NCBI RefSeq assembly: GCF_000385215.1
Contig: NZ_ARQK01000061.1
Coordinates: 62,001 to 126,000, forward strand
Direction: 5' to 3'
Source of the DNA: Thioalkalivibrio thiocyanoxidans ARh2
GTDB taxonomy: Bacteria > Pseudomonadota > Gammaproteobacteria > Ectothiorhodospirales > Ectothiorhodospiraceae
Length of the DNA: 64,000 nucleotides
In this document: positions 39,314-47,622 of the stretch, piece after piece
Layout of the letters: each line of letters begins with the position of its first letter
How positions within the stretch are numbered: the first letter of the stretch is position 1
Program-made: the position numbers and the translations under genes
The notes under the pieces: model-generated
The model's database searches: none
What the model was told of the DNA's origin: nothing
The model's input: the letters and a program-made list of their open reading frames with translations, nothing else

Positions 39314-40597
39314 CTACATATAGGGCCCAAGGATGCGCGCGATCCAGCCGTAGATGCGGTATTTCCACGGGCGATCTTCCCAGGCCTCGATTGTCATGCG
39401 CTCGGCCTCTGCCTTGTCTTCCTCGATCAGTTCCCGGATCGAGCGGGCAAAGTCTTCGTCATAGATGTTCAGGTTGGTTTCGTCGTTCAGGCGGAACGAC
39501 CGATTGTGCATGTTGGCGGAGCCAATGCTGGCCCAGCGGTCGTCGACGCTTATCAATTTCGAGTGATACATCCGCGGGTGGTATTCGTACAGTTCCACCC
39601 CCGCTTCCAGTATCGGTCGCCAGCGATTGACCGAGGCATGGCGCACGAAGCCGAAGGTCATGGTGTCGCCCGGCATCAGCACGCGGATCCGGACACCGCG
39701 TTCGGCGGCTTCGGTCATGGCGTCGAGGAAGTCCGGGTCGGGATAGAAATACGCTGTTGCAATGGTGACCTGCTCCTCGGCCGCGGCCAGGGCATGCAGG
39801 AACATCTTGCGGATCCGATGGCGTCCCTCGCGCGGGGCGCTGTTGACGACCTGTGCATCCAGATCACCTTCTTCTTCGAGTTCCGGGTAATAGGCGTCGC
39901 CCAGCAGCAGTTCGCCCATGGCATCCAGCCAGGTCTCCATAAAGGCCGCCTGCAGGTTGCCCACCACGGGACCGGTGACGCGGAAATGGTTGTCGCGGTA
40001 GGGCTCGTGGTCCTCGTCGGGTACCCAGGAATCCGCTACGTTGGCGCCGCCAATGAATCCCGTGTGGCCGTCCACGACCAGGATCTTTCGGTGGGTGCGG
40101 TGGTTGAACCGCGACATCTCGTACCAGGAGGGTTTGCGCCAGCGCACGACCTCCGCGCCGGCATCGGTCATGCGGTCGAACTTCTCCTGGGCGGCCGCCA
40201 CGGAGCCGATGTAATCGATCACCAAGTGCACCTTCACCCCACGCTCGGCGGCGCGGGCAAAGGCCTCCGCGAAGCGGGCGGCCTGATAGCCCCAGAATTC
40301 GTATACCTCGAATGTAACCGTGTGTTCGGCGTTCTCGATCGCCTCGATCTTGGCGTCATAGATGGCCTCGCCGTCGCGCAGCAGCTCCAGCCTGTTGCCG
40401 GAGACAATCGGCTGCTGCAGCGTGAGCCCCATTCCGCGGCGAAACGCACTGTCCGAGGTGCCGTAGTCGATGGCCACCGGGACCTTCACCCGGTCGGGTT
40501 TCGGCAGCAGGTTGAACAGGGCGACATTCGCCAGCACAAAGGCGAGGGCGATGCCCAGCAGGATACCGACGGGGATGCCGATGACGCGGCGGCGCAT
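39314..40597 (-). CDS. Phospholipase D-like protein, cardiolipin synthase type
   Basis: A 427-residue inner-membrane protein with one N-terminal anchor (IPVGILLGIALAFVLANVAL) and two HKD catalytic motifs: HRKILVVDGHTGFIGGAN and YHSKLISVDDRWASIGSAN. Such two-HKD proteins condense phosphatidylglycerol to cardiolipin (ClsA/ClsB/ClsC types) or transfer phosphatidyl groups. A longer first motif context (MSRFNHRTHRKI) is usual for ClsB/ClsC. AAGAGGA precedes ATG 40597. Choice of donor lipid cannot be read from the sequence. Confidence 0.85.
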   Translation of the reverse strand: MRRRVIGIPVGILLGIALAFVLANVALFNLLPKPDRVKVPVAIDYGTSDSAFRRGMGLTLQQPIVSGNRLELLRDGEAIYDAKIEAIENAEHTVTFEVYEFWGYQAARFAEAFARAAERGVKVHLVIDYIGSVAAAQEKFDRMTDAGAEVVRWRKPSWYEMSRFNHRTHRKILVVDGHTGFIGGANVADSWVPDEDHEPYRDNHFRVTGPVVGNLQAAFMETWLDAMGELLLGDAYYPELEEEGDLDAQVVNSAPREGRHRIRKMFLHALAAAEEQVTIATAYFYPDPDFLDAMTEAAERGVRIRVLMPGDTMTFGFVRHASVNRWRPILEAGVELYEYHPRMYHSKLISVDDRWASIGSANMHNRSFRLNDETNLNIYDEDFARSIRELIEEDKAEAERMTIEAWEDRPWKYRIYGWIARILGPYM

Positions 40598-40717
40598 GGT
40601 AGTCCTCTTGTATAGAACCCCTTGCAGGGATAACGGGGAGGGGGTTGGGTGGCGCCGGTGTGGAACCGACATCGTTCAGTGTACACAATGCACTGGGAGC
40701 AACCCTGGACGAATGTC

Positions 40718-41158
40718 ATGAATCCGTTTCTGGAAGCCGCACTGGACGAGGCGCGAACTGGCTGGGATGAGGGTGGCATCCCGATCGGCTCCGTGATCGA
40801 ACACGCCGGACGCATCGTCGGGCGCGGGCACAACCGCCGAGTGCAAAACGGCAGCGCCATACTGCATGCCGAGATGGCCGCCCTGGAAAACGCCGGACGC
40901 CTGCCTGCAAGCGTCTACCGCGAGTGCACGCTTTACACGACGCTGTCGCCCTGCGCGATGTGCAGCGGGGCGATCGTGCTGTACGGCATCCCGCGCGTGG
41001 TGATCGGCGAGAACTCCAGCTTCACGGGAGAGGAGGACTGGTTGCGCTCGCACGGCGTGCAGGTCGATGTGCTGCAGGACGCCGCCTGCCGGGAGCTGAT
41101 GGCCGCCTTTATTGAACGCCACCCGGACCTCTGGCACGAGGACATCGGTTGCGAATAG
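40718..41158 (+). CDS. Cytosine deaminase, yeast Fcy1-like
   Basis: A 146-residue zinc-dependent deaminase that converts cytosine to uracil. The sequence is strikingly close to fungal cytosine deaminase: GRGHNRRVQNGSAILHAEMA (His50 and catalytic Glu52), LENAGRLPASVYRECTLYTT and LSPCAMCSGAIVLYGIPRVV (Cys79 and Cys82), ending WHEDIGCE. The zinc site HAE...PCxxC is complete and the C-terminal motif matches the fungal WFEDIGE. ATG 40718 is used; an in-frame ATG at 40688 would add ten residues. It probably works alone in pyrimidine salvage. Confidence 0.85.
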   Translation: MNPFLEAALDEARTGWDEGGIPIGSVIEHAGRIVGRGHNRRVQNGSAILHAEMAALENAGRLPASVYRECTLYTTLSPCAMCSGAIVLYGIPRVVIGENSSFTGEEDWLRSHGVQVDVLQDAACRELMAAFIERHPDLWHEDIGCE

Positions 41159-41334
41159 CCCCAGGCTGACCGGAACGCGCTTGCTGGCGGGCGGATCGCG
41201 TTTGCCACCCGGATCCTGTAGCCGCACAGGGCAGGTGACCGAGAAATGCCTCATGGCGCGCTTCGCGCCCGGGTCGGGTGTTCTGGCATAGTTGCTGCTT
41301 TGGTGCCGGGTGCAATGCAAACCGGGAGCATCCC

Positions 41335-41832
41335 ATGATCGATGGCATCGGAATGAACCAGGCGGCCCTGGCGCGACCGACCCATTCGGCGCAAAACCCG
41401 AACAACGCCGGGCAGGCTGGCAACCAGGCGGCACAGGCCGGACAGGCGGCCCACGCACAGCCCGCCCAGCAAGCTCAGGCCCAGCAGGCACAGGCCGCCA
41501 CGCAAGCGCAGGCGAATGGTCAGCTCAACGGGCAGGGCGCGGGCGTCTCGACCTCACCGCATGTCGCCCAGCCGGTGTCCACCACACAGGCCCCCTCGGC
41601 ACACGAGGCGGCATTCTCGCCCCAGGGCGTGAACGCGACCCCGCCGACACAGGCCACGGCGATGCCGCTGGCCGGCGGCCAGGTCAACGGGGCCCCGCAG
41701 GCCGACGATGCCCCCCAGATAGACGCCGACCCGGACGACAAAGCGGACATGGGCCAGACCTTCATGCCCGACGGCTCGGTGCAGTCCAACTCCAACGAGA
41801 ATCTCGGATCGCACTTTGACCTGCAGGCGTAA
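41335..41832 (+). CDS. Ala/Gln-rich low-complexity protein
   Basis: A 165-residue protein. After a short unique start (MIDGIGMNQAALARPTH) it becomes Ala/Gln-rich (QAGNQAAQAGQAAHAQPAQQ, then AQAQQAQAATQAQA), and ends with an acidic region (DADPDDKADMGQTF). No signal peptide or domain is seen. Low-complexity Gln/Ala proteins of this kind can be disordered linkers or secreted adhesin-like proteins; here the function is unknown. GGGAGC precedes ATG 41335. Confidence 0.6.
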   Translation: MIDGIGMNQAALARPTHSAQNPNNAGQAGNQAAQAGQAAHAQPAQQAQAQQAQAATQAQANGQLNGQGAGVSTSPHVAQPVSTTQAPSAHEAAFSPQGVNATPPTQATAMPLAGGQVNGAPQADDAPQIDADPDDKADMGQTFMPDGSVQSNSNENLGSHFDLQA

Positions 41833-41868
41833 GGTCTGGTCGTGTGTCTGCGGTTTGGTGGTTTGGCC

Positions 41869-42597
41869 TCAACGACCGGAAGTGACATTTACCGACTGAT
41901 GCCCTGCGTCCTCAGGCCGGGAAAACCGGAAGGTCACGTGCTCGCGATGGATCAGGAATTGTCCAGTCGCGTGCATCCACTGTTGCTCGCGCACCGTGGC
42001 GTCCATCCACTCGAATAGCTCCTGCAGTGCCAGGGCGGTCGCGCCGCGGTCCGGATAACGCAGGCCAAGCCCCTCCCAGTGGTCCCGGGCATCATCTGTG
42101 CGTTTCCAGCCTTCGCGGACGAACCCGGCTGTCAGCAGGGCGCGCAGGGCCCCGTCACCCAGGCTTTCGCGAAGCCCTTTCAGGAGGAGGCGGGAGTCCC
42201 TGGATTCCACGGAACCCTCGGGTGAGGCGTTTAGCGAGGCCGGCAGCAGCTCGACCCAGTCATCGTGCTGGCCAAGCCCCGGGATCAGATCTTCGTCGAC
42301 CATCTGCTGGAAGTCCGGGACAGGGTTGGAGTGGGTTCGCAGGGAGAGCTGGATCAGGGCTGCGGCTTCGTCGACGTAACCGGACAGACTGAAGCCGCAC
42401 AGTAGGTGGTCCACGACGTCATGGACAAACACCGAGGTCGGAATGCGATCCCCGCAATAGGGGGTCGCGGCAATCACGTCAGCTCCCCGTCCGGGGACGT
42501 CCAGCTTCCAGCCGCGGGCGCCGAAGCCATCCTGCCAGCTGTCCTCGTAGCGAACCGGAATCGTGACCGCCTGCGCGTTGATAACCGGGATGGACAT
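41869..42597 (-). CDS. Hypothetical soluble protein
   Basis: A 242-residue protein I do not recognise. It is soluble and mixed alpha/beta in appearance, with stretches such as FGARGWKLDVPGRGADVIAA and SVFVHDVVDHLLCGFSLSGY. Near the C-terminus a HATGQFLIHREHVTFRF strand pattern stands out. It diverges from the TetR gene (62 bases between starts), so it may be controlled by the operator at 42636. Confidence 0.65.
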   Translation of the reverse strand: MSIPVINAQAVTIPVRYEDSWQDGFGARGWKLDVPGRGADVIAATPYCGDRIPTSVFVHDVVDHLLCGFSLSGYVDEAAALIQLSLRTHSNPVPDFQQMVDEDLIPGLGQHDDWVELLPASLNASPEGSVESRDSRLLLKGLRESLGDGALRALLTAGFVREGWKRTDDARDHWEGLGLRYPDRGATALALQELFEWMDATVREQQWMHATGQFLIHREHVTFRFSRPEDAGHQSVNVTSGR

Positions 42598-42635
42598 GGT
42601 GGCCTCGCTAGGTATCCGATGCTTTCCAATTTACC

Positions 42636-42643
42636 GACCGGTC
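42636..42643. promoter_or_regulatory. Candidate TetR operator
   Basis: GACCGGTC is an 8-bp palindrome in TTACCGACCGGTCAAC, about 17 bases before the TetR start and 39 bases upstream of the divergent hypothetical gene. Such GACCGGTC cores are common operators of TetR-family regulators. Binding by the adjacent TetR protein is inferred. Confidence 0.5.
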
Positions 42644-42659
42644 AACTACCATTCAATGC

Positions 42660-43298
42660 ATGGCCGATGCACTCAACCGAAGCCGGACACGCGATGCCCT
42701 GATCGCCGCTGCACGCTCGCTGGTCCTTGGCCGCAGCTACGGCGCCGTCGGCGTGGCCGAGATCTGTGCGCACGCCGGCGTGAAGAAGGGGAGTCTTTAT
42801 CACTTTTTTCCCGGCAAGGATGCCCTGGTGCTGGAGATGCTCGAGACGCTTTATCGCGAGCTCGAACGCGAGGTACTGCGGCCGTCGCTGGAATGCGACC
42901 TGCCTCTGCGCGACCGCCTCGGGCGGTTTGTCGATCGCCTGTATCAGTTCGAGATCCGCGCCCAGGGGGAGGTCGGGGAGCTCCCCGGCTGCCCGTTCGG
43001 GAACCTGGCGCTGGAGCTGGCGAACTGGAATTCGGCGGTTCGAGAGGCCGTGGCCGCGCACCTGGAGGCCCTGCGCGGCCATTTCCAGCGAGCGATCGAG
43101 ACCGCCGCGCAGCGCGGTGAACTCCCGCAGGCGTCGGATAGTGCCCGTCTGTCGGAACAGTGGCTGGCGCAGGTCGAGGGCGTGCTGCTGCTGGCCAAGG
43201 CGCGGCAGGACGCGGATACGGTCCTGCATCTGCTGCCGGCACTGGAAGCCCTGCTGCCGGTCAGACCGGTCCACGACGAAGAGCGAGGGAACCACTGA
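42660..43298 (+). CDS. TetR/AcrR-family transcriptional repressor
   Basis: A 212-residue TetR-family repressor. The N-terminal helix-turn-helix is typical: RDALIAAARSLVLGRSYGAV, then VAEICAHAGVKKGSLYHFFP. The C-terminal ligand domain is helical with one Cys region (GELPGCPFGNLALELANWNS). It sits directly before the AhpD-like gene, and the stop lies inside a 26-bp palindrome between them. It probably represses its own promoter, the divergent gene and the AhpD-like gene in response to an electrophile or oxidant. Confidence 0.92.
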   Translation: MADALNRSRTRDALIAAARSLVLGRSYGAVGVAEICAHAGVKKGSLYHFFPGKDALVLEMLETLYRELEREVLRPSLECDLPLRDRLGRFVDRLYQFEIRAQGEVGELPGCPFGNLALELANWNSAVREAVAAHLEALRGHFQRAIETAAQRGELPQASDSARLSEQWLAQVEGVLLLAKARQDADTVLHLLPALEALLPVRPVHDEERGNH

Positions 43299-43311
43299 TC
43301 AGTGGTTCCCT
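43286..43311. repeat. 26-bp perfect palindrome at the tetR/ahpD junction
   Basis: AGGGAACCACTGA followed by TCAGTGGTTCCCT is a perfect inverted repeat with no loop. It contains the TGA stop of the TetR gene (43296-43298) and ends one base before the GGAGG ribosome site of the AhpD-like gene. Its halves resemble the terminal repeat of the MITE family (AGGGAAACACTGA). Confidence 0.8.
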
Positions 43312-43325
43312 GGAGGTATATGACG

Positions 43326-43871
43326 ATGGAATTTCCCCTGAGAGCGACCGACAGCGCGCCGGAGGCCTTCGAGCGATCCGGGAAGGTGCTGGGGCTGGTG
43401 CCGAATCTGATTCGCGTGATGGCCAGTAGCCCGGCGGCGGCCGCGGCCTACCTGGACCTGACCGAGCGACTGGGCCAGAGCAGCCTGTCTTCCGAGGAAC
43501 AGAGCGTTGCGCTACTCACGATCAGTCGGTTCCACGAATGCCATTACTGCATGGCCGCGCACTCCATGACGGGACGGATGACGGGTCTGCCCGATGCAGT
43601 CGTCGACGCGCTGCGGGAGGATCAACCTGTGCCCGACCAGCGGCTCGAGGCCCTGCGCCGGTTCGTGGTGGCGGTACTCGAGCATCGGGGCGCGGTCCCC
43701 GATGCCGAACTCGAGGCGTTTCGCCGGGCGGGGTTCGACGAGGCGGCGATCCTGGATGTGATCCTCGCGGTCGCGCTGAAGACCCTCTCGAACTACACCA
43801 ACCACCTGGCCTCCACGCCACTGGATGACGTGATGCAGGACGAGCACTGGGAGGCGCCTGCAGGTCGCTGA
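43326..43871 (+). CDS. AhpD-like carboxymuconolactone decarboxylase-family peroxidase
   Basis: A 181-residue all-helical protein of the AhpD/CMD fold. The redox motif is FHECHYCMAAHSMTGR, with CxxC and His, as in AhpD-like peroxidases that reduce alkyl hydroperoxides or other electrophiles. ATG 43326 is chosen because GGAGG lies nine bases upstream; ATG 43320 would be too close. It is next to the TetR regulator (28 bases) and likely in one transcript with it, with the palindrome at 43286-43311 between them perhaps limiting translation. Confidence 0.88.
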   Translation: MEFPLRATDSAPEAFERSGKVLGLVPNLIRVMASSPAAAAAYLDLTERLGQSSLSSEEQSVALLTISRFHECHYCMAAHSMTGRMTGLPDAVVDALREDQPVPDQRLEALRRFVVAVLEHRGAVPDAELEAFRRAGFDEAAILDVILAVALKTLSNYTNHLASTPLDDVMQDEHWEAPAGR

Positions 43872-43891
43872 AAGCCCGGTACCGCGGTGTT

Positions 43892-44827
43892 TCAGTGCGA
43901 GCGAGTCAGGCGCGAGAACAGGCGCCGGATACGCCCGGGGCCGTACCCGTGGACGCGCTTGAAGGCCTTGCGAAAGGCCGGCTCCGAGCCATAGCCGACC
44001 TGTTCCATCACGCTGGCCACCGATGCCCTCGGATCGCGCAGCAGCCGTTCGGCCAGGACCATGCGCCACTGGGTCAGGTAGTCGATGGGGGCCTGCCCGA
44101 CCAGTTCGGTGAAACGGGCGGCGAAACTCGTTCGCGACATCGCGGCCTCCTGCGCCAGGCCCTCGACCGTCCAGGCTTCCTCGGGTCGTGCATGCAGCGC
44201 GTCGAGGGCACGGCGGATACGGTCGTCCGCGAGGGCCGCGATCAGACACTGCTCTGGATGCTCCTGGTAATGGCAGACGTAGTGGCGCACCGTCATTACG
44301 AACAGGGTATCCGCCAGACGATCGAGTACCGGCCGATAGCCGGCGGACTGCTCTGACAGTTCCAGGCGCATCAGATCGGCCAGCCGCGCCAGCCGCTCGC
44401 CGCTCTCGGCGTGGCGCACGATCACGCGGTCGGGCAGGGCCGCCAGGATCGGATTCCGGCGCCCGGAATCGAATTCGAAGTGACCGCATAACAGCTGTGT
44501 CGAGCCGGGTTCGGGCTCGGACGGGTCCAGCAGATTCAGGTGATTGTCCCGGTCCTCGAATGAAGGCTCGCTCGCCAGCAGGTGCCAGTCGTCGTGGGGC
44601 AGGAGCAGCATGTCGCCTGCATCCAGCCACAGTGGCTCGCAGTCCTCCATGTGCAGGTAACAGCCCCCTTCGCTGATCAGGTGAAAGCTCGCATGCCCGG
44701 AACCGGTGGTGCTGAGCTGCCACTGGCCGCACAGACGGGGGTTGGTGTCGATCCGTGCGCGCAGGTTGTAGGCCGAGAGGACGGACGACAGCGTGTCCTC
44801 GCGCGGCATGATCCGGCTCATGTCCAT
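43892..44827 (-). CDS. AraC-family transcriptional activator with cupin-like N-terminus
   Basis: A 311-residue regulator. The N-terminal half is a cupin-type sensor (GGCYLHMEDCEPLWLDAGDM, LLLPHDDWHLLASEPS). The C-terminal 100 residues form the double helix-turn-helix of AraC: AQEAAMSRTSFAARFTELVG and RASVASVMEQVGYGSEPAFR. Proteins with this layout activate genes for aldehyde, quinone or metal stress. It diverges from the DoxX gene (167 bases between), so the DoxX-Hvf cluster is its likely target. ATG 44827 is preferred; 44872 would run into a MITE terminal repeat. Confidence 0.9.
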   Translation of the reverse strand: MDMSRIMPREDTLSSVLSAYNLRARIDTNPRLCGQWQLSTTGSGHASFHLISEGGCYLHMEDCEPLWLDAGDMLLLPHDDWHLLASEPSFEDRDNHLNLLDPSEPEPGSTQLLCGHFEFDSGRRNPILAALPDRVIVRHAESGERLARLADLMRLELSEQSAGYRPVLDRLADTLFVMTVRHYVCHYQEHPEQCLIAALADDRIRRALDALHARPEEAWTVEGLAQEAAMSRTSFAARFTELVGQAPIDYLTQWRMVLAERLLRDPRASVASVMEQVGYGSEPAFRKAFKRVHGYGPGRIRRLFSRLTRSH

Positions 44828-44846
44828 GAGGGGTTCGCTCCTGTCG

Positions 44847-44870
44847 AGGAAACACAGATCAATGTACGGC
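44847..44870. repeat. Solo terminal repeat of the MITE-like family
   Basis: AGGAAACACAGATCAATGTA followed by CGGC resembles the terminal repeat of copy C (plus strand GTACATTGATCCGTGTTTCC) very closely in inverse. It lies in the control region between the AraC regulator and DoxX. Confidence 0.6.
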
Positions 44871-44994
44871 ATCGCAGGCGTCTTGGCTCCGCCCCGGACG
44901 ATCGGACATAAAAGCCGGCGCGACGGTTCTCACGATTGTCCGAAGGGCTGGCTAGGCTTTAAGTCCGTTCAACGGAAGAATCGAGGACGAGGCG

Positions 44995-45618
44995 ATGAAC
45001 GCTATGGCGTTGCGGGCGGGCATCCGATTCCAGCGGTGGCTGGACATGACGCGCGGGGCGGATTTTCTGGCGCCGCTGCTGATTCGCCTGTATCTCGCGC
45101 CGGTGTTCTGGATGGCCGGCACCAACAAGCTCGACGGCTTCCTGCCGAAGGAAAGCGTGGTGATGTGGTTTGGCAACCCGGACTGGGGGCTGGGGATGCC
45201 GTTTCCGTACCTGATGGTGCTGCTGGCCGCCTATGCCGAGGTCCTGGGTGCGATCGCCCTGCTGCTGGGTATTGCCGCGCGCTGGTTCTCCATTCCCCTG
45301 ATGATCACGATGATCGTCGCGGCGGTCACGGCCCATCTGGAGAACGGATGGCAGCGCATCTCCGACCCGATGATGTGCCTGTTCAACTGCTCGGGAGTGG
45401 AAGCGGCCCAGGAACGGCTGAGCCGCGCGCGTTCCATCCTGCGGGAGCACGGCAACTGGGACTGGCTGACCGAGCACGGGAGCTTCGCGATCGTGAACAG
45501 CGGAATCGAGATGGCCGCGACATACTTCATCATGCTGCTGGTGATCTTCTTCTGGGGCGCCGGTCGCTACCTGAGCATCGATTTCTACATCCGCAGGAGG
45601 ATGATGGACAGGGGATAG
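44995..45618 (+). CDS. DoxX-family membrane protein of a metallophore/bufferin-type cluster
   Basis: A 207-residue inner-membrane protein with the DoxX pattern: LIRLYLAPVFWMAGTNKLDG, then AAYAEVLGAIALLLGIAARW, and a longer polar loop before the last segment (NSGIEMAATYFIMLLVIFFW). DoxX proteins occur in the Hvf/Buf clusters as the fourth gene. Here the protein is longer than the usual 130-150 residues because of a roughly 60-residue extra loop (about residues 120-175). It precedes hvfA by 79 bases with stem-loops between, and is the first gene of the cluster. Confidence 0.85.
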   Translation: MNAMALRAGIRFQRWLDMTRGADFLAPLLIRLYLAPVFWMAGTNKLDGFLPKESVVMWFGNPDWGLGMPFPYLMVLLAAYAEVLGAIALLLGIAARWFSIPLMITMIVAAVTAHLENGWQRISDPMMCLFNCSGVEAAQERLSRARSILREHGNWDWLTEHGSFAIVNSGIEMAATYFIMLLVIFFWGAGRYLSIDFYIRRRMMDRG

Positions 45619-45650
45619 CCAATGAGGCTACGTATACAGTAGCCATTGGC
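45618..45650 (+). promoter_or_regulatory. Stem-loop between doxX and the precursor gene
   Basis: GCCAATG-AG-GCTAC and GTAGCCATTGGC form a 12-bp stem with a 2-base bulge and a 7-base loop, starting at the last base of the doxX stop. A second small hairpin (GGGCATTTTGCCC, 45656-45668) follows. They may attenuate or protect the transcript so that the peptide precursor is made in excess, as is usual in RiPP operons. Confidence 0.6.
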
Positions 45651-45697
45651 AGGACGGGCATTTTGCCCATAACGTCAAGCGACGAAGGAGTTGCATC

Positions 45698-45994
45698 ATG
45701 AAACAAGAACTGTTCTCGAAAAAGACGCTGGCCGGCGCGGTGGGTACCGCCGCGATCGGCCTGGCCATGGGTTCCAGCCCGGCCTTTGCTGCGGTGGATC
45801 TGAACCACGGCTATCAGCAGGGATCTTCAGCTCCCCACATGCTGGCACAGGGCAGTTGCGGGGAAGCCACCTGCGGCGCCAGTGGCGAAGGAGATGACCA
45901 GGACAAGGACTCCGAGGGTTCCTGCGGCGCCAACGGTGACGGAGAAGAAAAGGACTCCGAAGGCGCCTGCGGCGAGGGGACCTGTGGCGGTTGA
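45698..45994 (+). CDS. HvfA-like cysteine-rich peptide precursor
   Basis: A 98-residue putative RiPP precursor. A signal peptide ([20 protein letters not shown], ending SPAFAA) is followed by a Gly/Cys/Asp core with five cysteines: [14 protein letters not shown], then [14 protein letters not shown] and [12 protein letters not shown]. HvfA-type precursors carry EGKCGEGKCG-like repeats whose cysteines are modified by the MNIO enzyme HvfB, yielding copper- or metal-binding heterocycles. Here the repeats are GSCG, ATCG, GSCG, GACG and GTCG rather than EGKCG, and are separated by acidic linkers. GAAGGAG precedes the start. The function as a metal-stress or scavenging peptide is inferred. Confidence 0.85.
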   Translation: MKQELFSKKTLAGAVGTAAIGLAMGSSPAFAAVDLNHGYQQGSSAPHMLAQGSCGEATCGASGEGDDQDKDSEGSCGANGDGEEKDSEGACGEGTCGG

Positions 45995-46868
45995 AGCCAT
46001 CCAGCCCGTACGCCCGGCCCGCGTACGCGGGGCCGGGCTCGGCCTGCGGCGGGCACTACTCGAGCCGCTGGCCGCGGCACCCGAGTCGCTGGAGCGGCTC
46101 GGGTTTTTCGAGGTCGCGCCGGAGAACTGGATGCATCTGGGCGGGCGGCTGGGTCGCACCTTCCGCGAGTACACCGAGGCGCACCCGTTCGTCTGTCACG
46201 GCCTTTCCCTGGACATTGGGGGACCACGCCCCCTGGATACGGCGTTTCTGTCCGATCTGCGCCGCTTCCTTGATACGCACGACATCGAGGATTACACCGA
46301 ACACCTTTCGGCCTGCGGGGACGAAAAGGGGCATCTCTACGACCTGATGCCGATCCCGTTCACGGAGGAGGCCGTGCGGCATGTGGCCCGTCGGGTCCTG
46401 CAGGTACAGGAGGCGATCGGCCGGCGCATGGCACTGGAGAACGTCTCCTATTACACCCCGGTGGGGGCCCGCATGAGCGAACTGGAATTTATTCGGGCGG
46501 TACTGAGCGAGGCTGACTGCGACCTGTTGCTGGATGTGAACAACATCTACGTGAACAGCATCAACCACGGCTATGACCCGGTCGGGTTTCTCGACGGTCT
46601 GCCGCTGGAGCGGGTGCGCTACATCCACATTGCCGGCCACGAAGAAGAGGCACCGGACCTGCGCGTGGATACCCACGGCCAGCCGGTCTGCGGAGACGTA
46701 TGGGACCTGCTGGAGGCGACCTACGAACGGATTGGCCCGGTGCCGACCCTGCTGGAGCGGGACTTCAACTTTCCGGCGCTGGAGGTCTTGCTGGAGGAAA
46801 CGGACCGCATCCGCGCACTTCAGGTCAACGCGGCCGGGAAGCGCGCATCCCTGCAGGCCCATGGCTGA
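45984..46868 (+). CDS. HvfB-like multinuclear iron-dependent oxidase (DUF692)
   Basis: A 294-residue TIM-barrel oxygenase that would install oxazole or thiooxazole groups on the precursor's cysteines. Typical metal ligands are present in the patterns [69 protein letters not shown] and [15 protein letters not shown]. The start is GTG 45984 with GAGGGGA upstream, overlapping the precursor's end by 11 bases, and the stop overlaps hvfC, so the genes are tightly coupled. Very likely the modification enzyme of this cluster. Confidence 0.9.
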   Translation: MAVEAIQPVRPARVRGAGLGLRRALLEPLAAAPESLERLGFFEVAPENWMHLGGRLGRTFREYTEAHPFVCHGLSLDIGGPRPLDTAFLSDLRRFLDTHDIEDYTEHLSACGDEKGHLYDLMPIPFTEEAVRHVARRVLQVQEAIGRRMALENVSYYTPVGARMSELEFIRAVLSEADCDLLLDVNNIYVNSINHGYDPVGFLDGLPLERVRYIHIAGHEEEAPDLRVDTHGQPVCGDVWDLLEATYERIGPVPTLLERDFNFPALEVLLEETDRIRALQVNAAGKRASLQAHG

Positions 46869-47622
46869 GCCCGATTTCCAGGAGCTGCAGGAGCACCTCG
46901 CCCGGCACCTGCGCGACCCGGAGCGCCACCCGCCTCCGGAGGGTATCGAGGACCGCCGACTGGCGATCTACCGGCGCCTGTTCATTAATAACGTCCGCAA
47001 TCTGCTCGGGCGCGGGTTCCCGGTGATCCGGCGCATCCTCGGGGAGGAGGCATGGGCAGCGCTGGTGCGCGATTTCTATCGCGACCATGGCTGTCATACG
47101 CCCTATTTCCCGCAGCTCGCGGGGGAGTTCGTGCAGTACCTGGCCGAGGAGCGTGTGCCGCAACCCGACGACTGGCCGTTTCTGGCCGAGCTGGCGCACT
47201 ACGAACGGGTCGAAACGGAGCTCGTCTACAGCGATGCGCAGCCCTCGGGCGACGTGGATCCGCAGGGCGATCTGCTCACGGGGGTCCCGGTGTTTTCGTC
47301 CTCCGCGCGACTGCTGGCTTACGAGTTCCCGGTGCATCGGATAGGGCCGGACCACTGCCCCCAGCAGCCGGGTGATGTGCCCACCTACCTGTTGGCCTAT
47401 CGTGGCGAGGACGAGCGCGTACGCTTTGCCGAGCTGAACCCGCTCGGAGCACGGCTGCTGTGGCGGGTCTGCGAGGAGCCGGCAGCGGGTGACCAGCAGC
47501 TTCGTCTGGTAGCGGAGGATTTCGGCCTCGCGCCCGGTCCCGAGTTGCTGGATAGCGGGCAGCAACTGCTGGAACACTATCGGGACCTGGGGGCGATCGC
47601 AGGGGCTCGACCGCTTGATTAG
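46861..47622 (+). CDS. HvfC-like partner protein (DUF2063)
   Basis: A 253-residue DUF2063 protein that delivers the precursor to HvfB. The N-terminal helices read [20 protein letters not shown] and [20 protein letters not shown]; the C-terminal domain contains [20 protein letters not shown]. It overlaps the hvfB stop by eight bases. The TAG stop is followed by GTGTTTCCTAG, a short relic of the MITE terminal repeat shared with the stop of the convergent srkA gene. Confidence 0.88.
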   Translation: MAEPDFQELQEHLARHLRDPERHPPPEGIEDRRLAIYRRLFINNVRNLLGRGFPVIRRILGEEAWAALVRDFYRDHGCHTPYFPQLAGEFVQYLAEERVPQPDDWPFLAELAHYERVETELVYSDAQPSGDVDPQGDLLTGVPVFSSSARLLAYEFPVHRIGPDHCPQQPGDVPTYLLAYRGEDERVRFAELNPLGARLLWRVCEEPAAGDQQLRLVAEDFGLAPGPELLDSGQQLLEHYRDLGAIAGARPLD

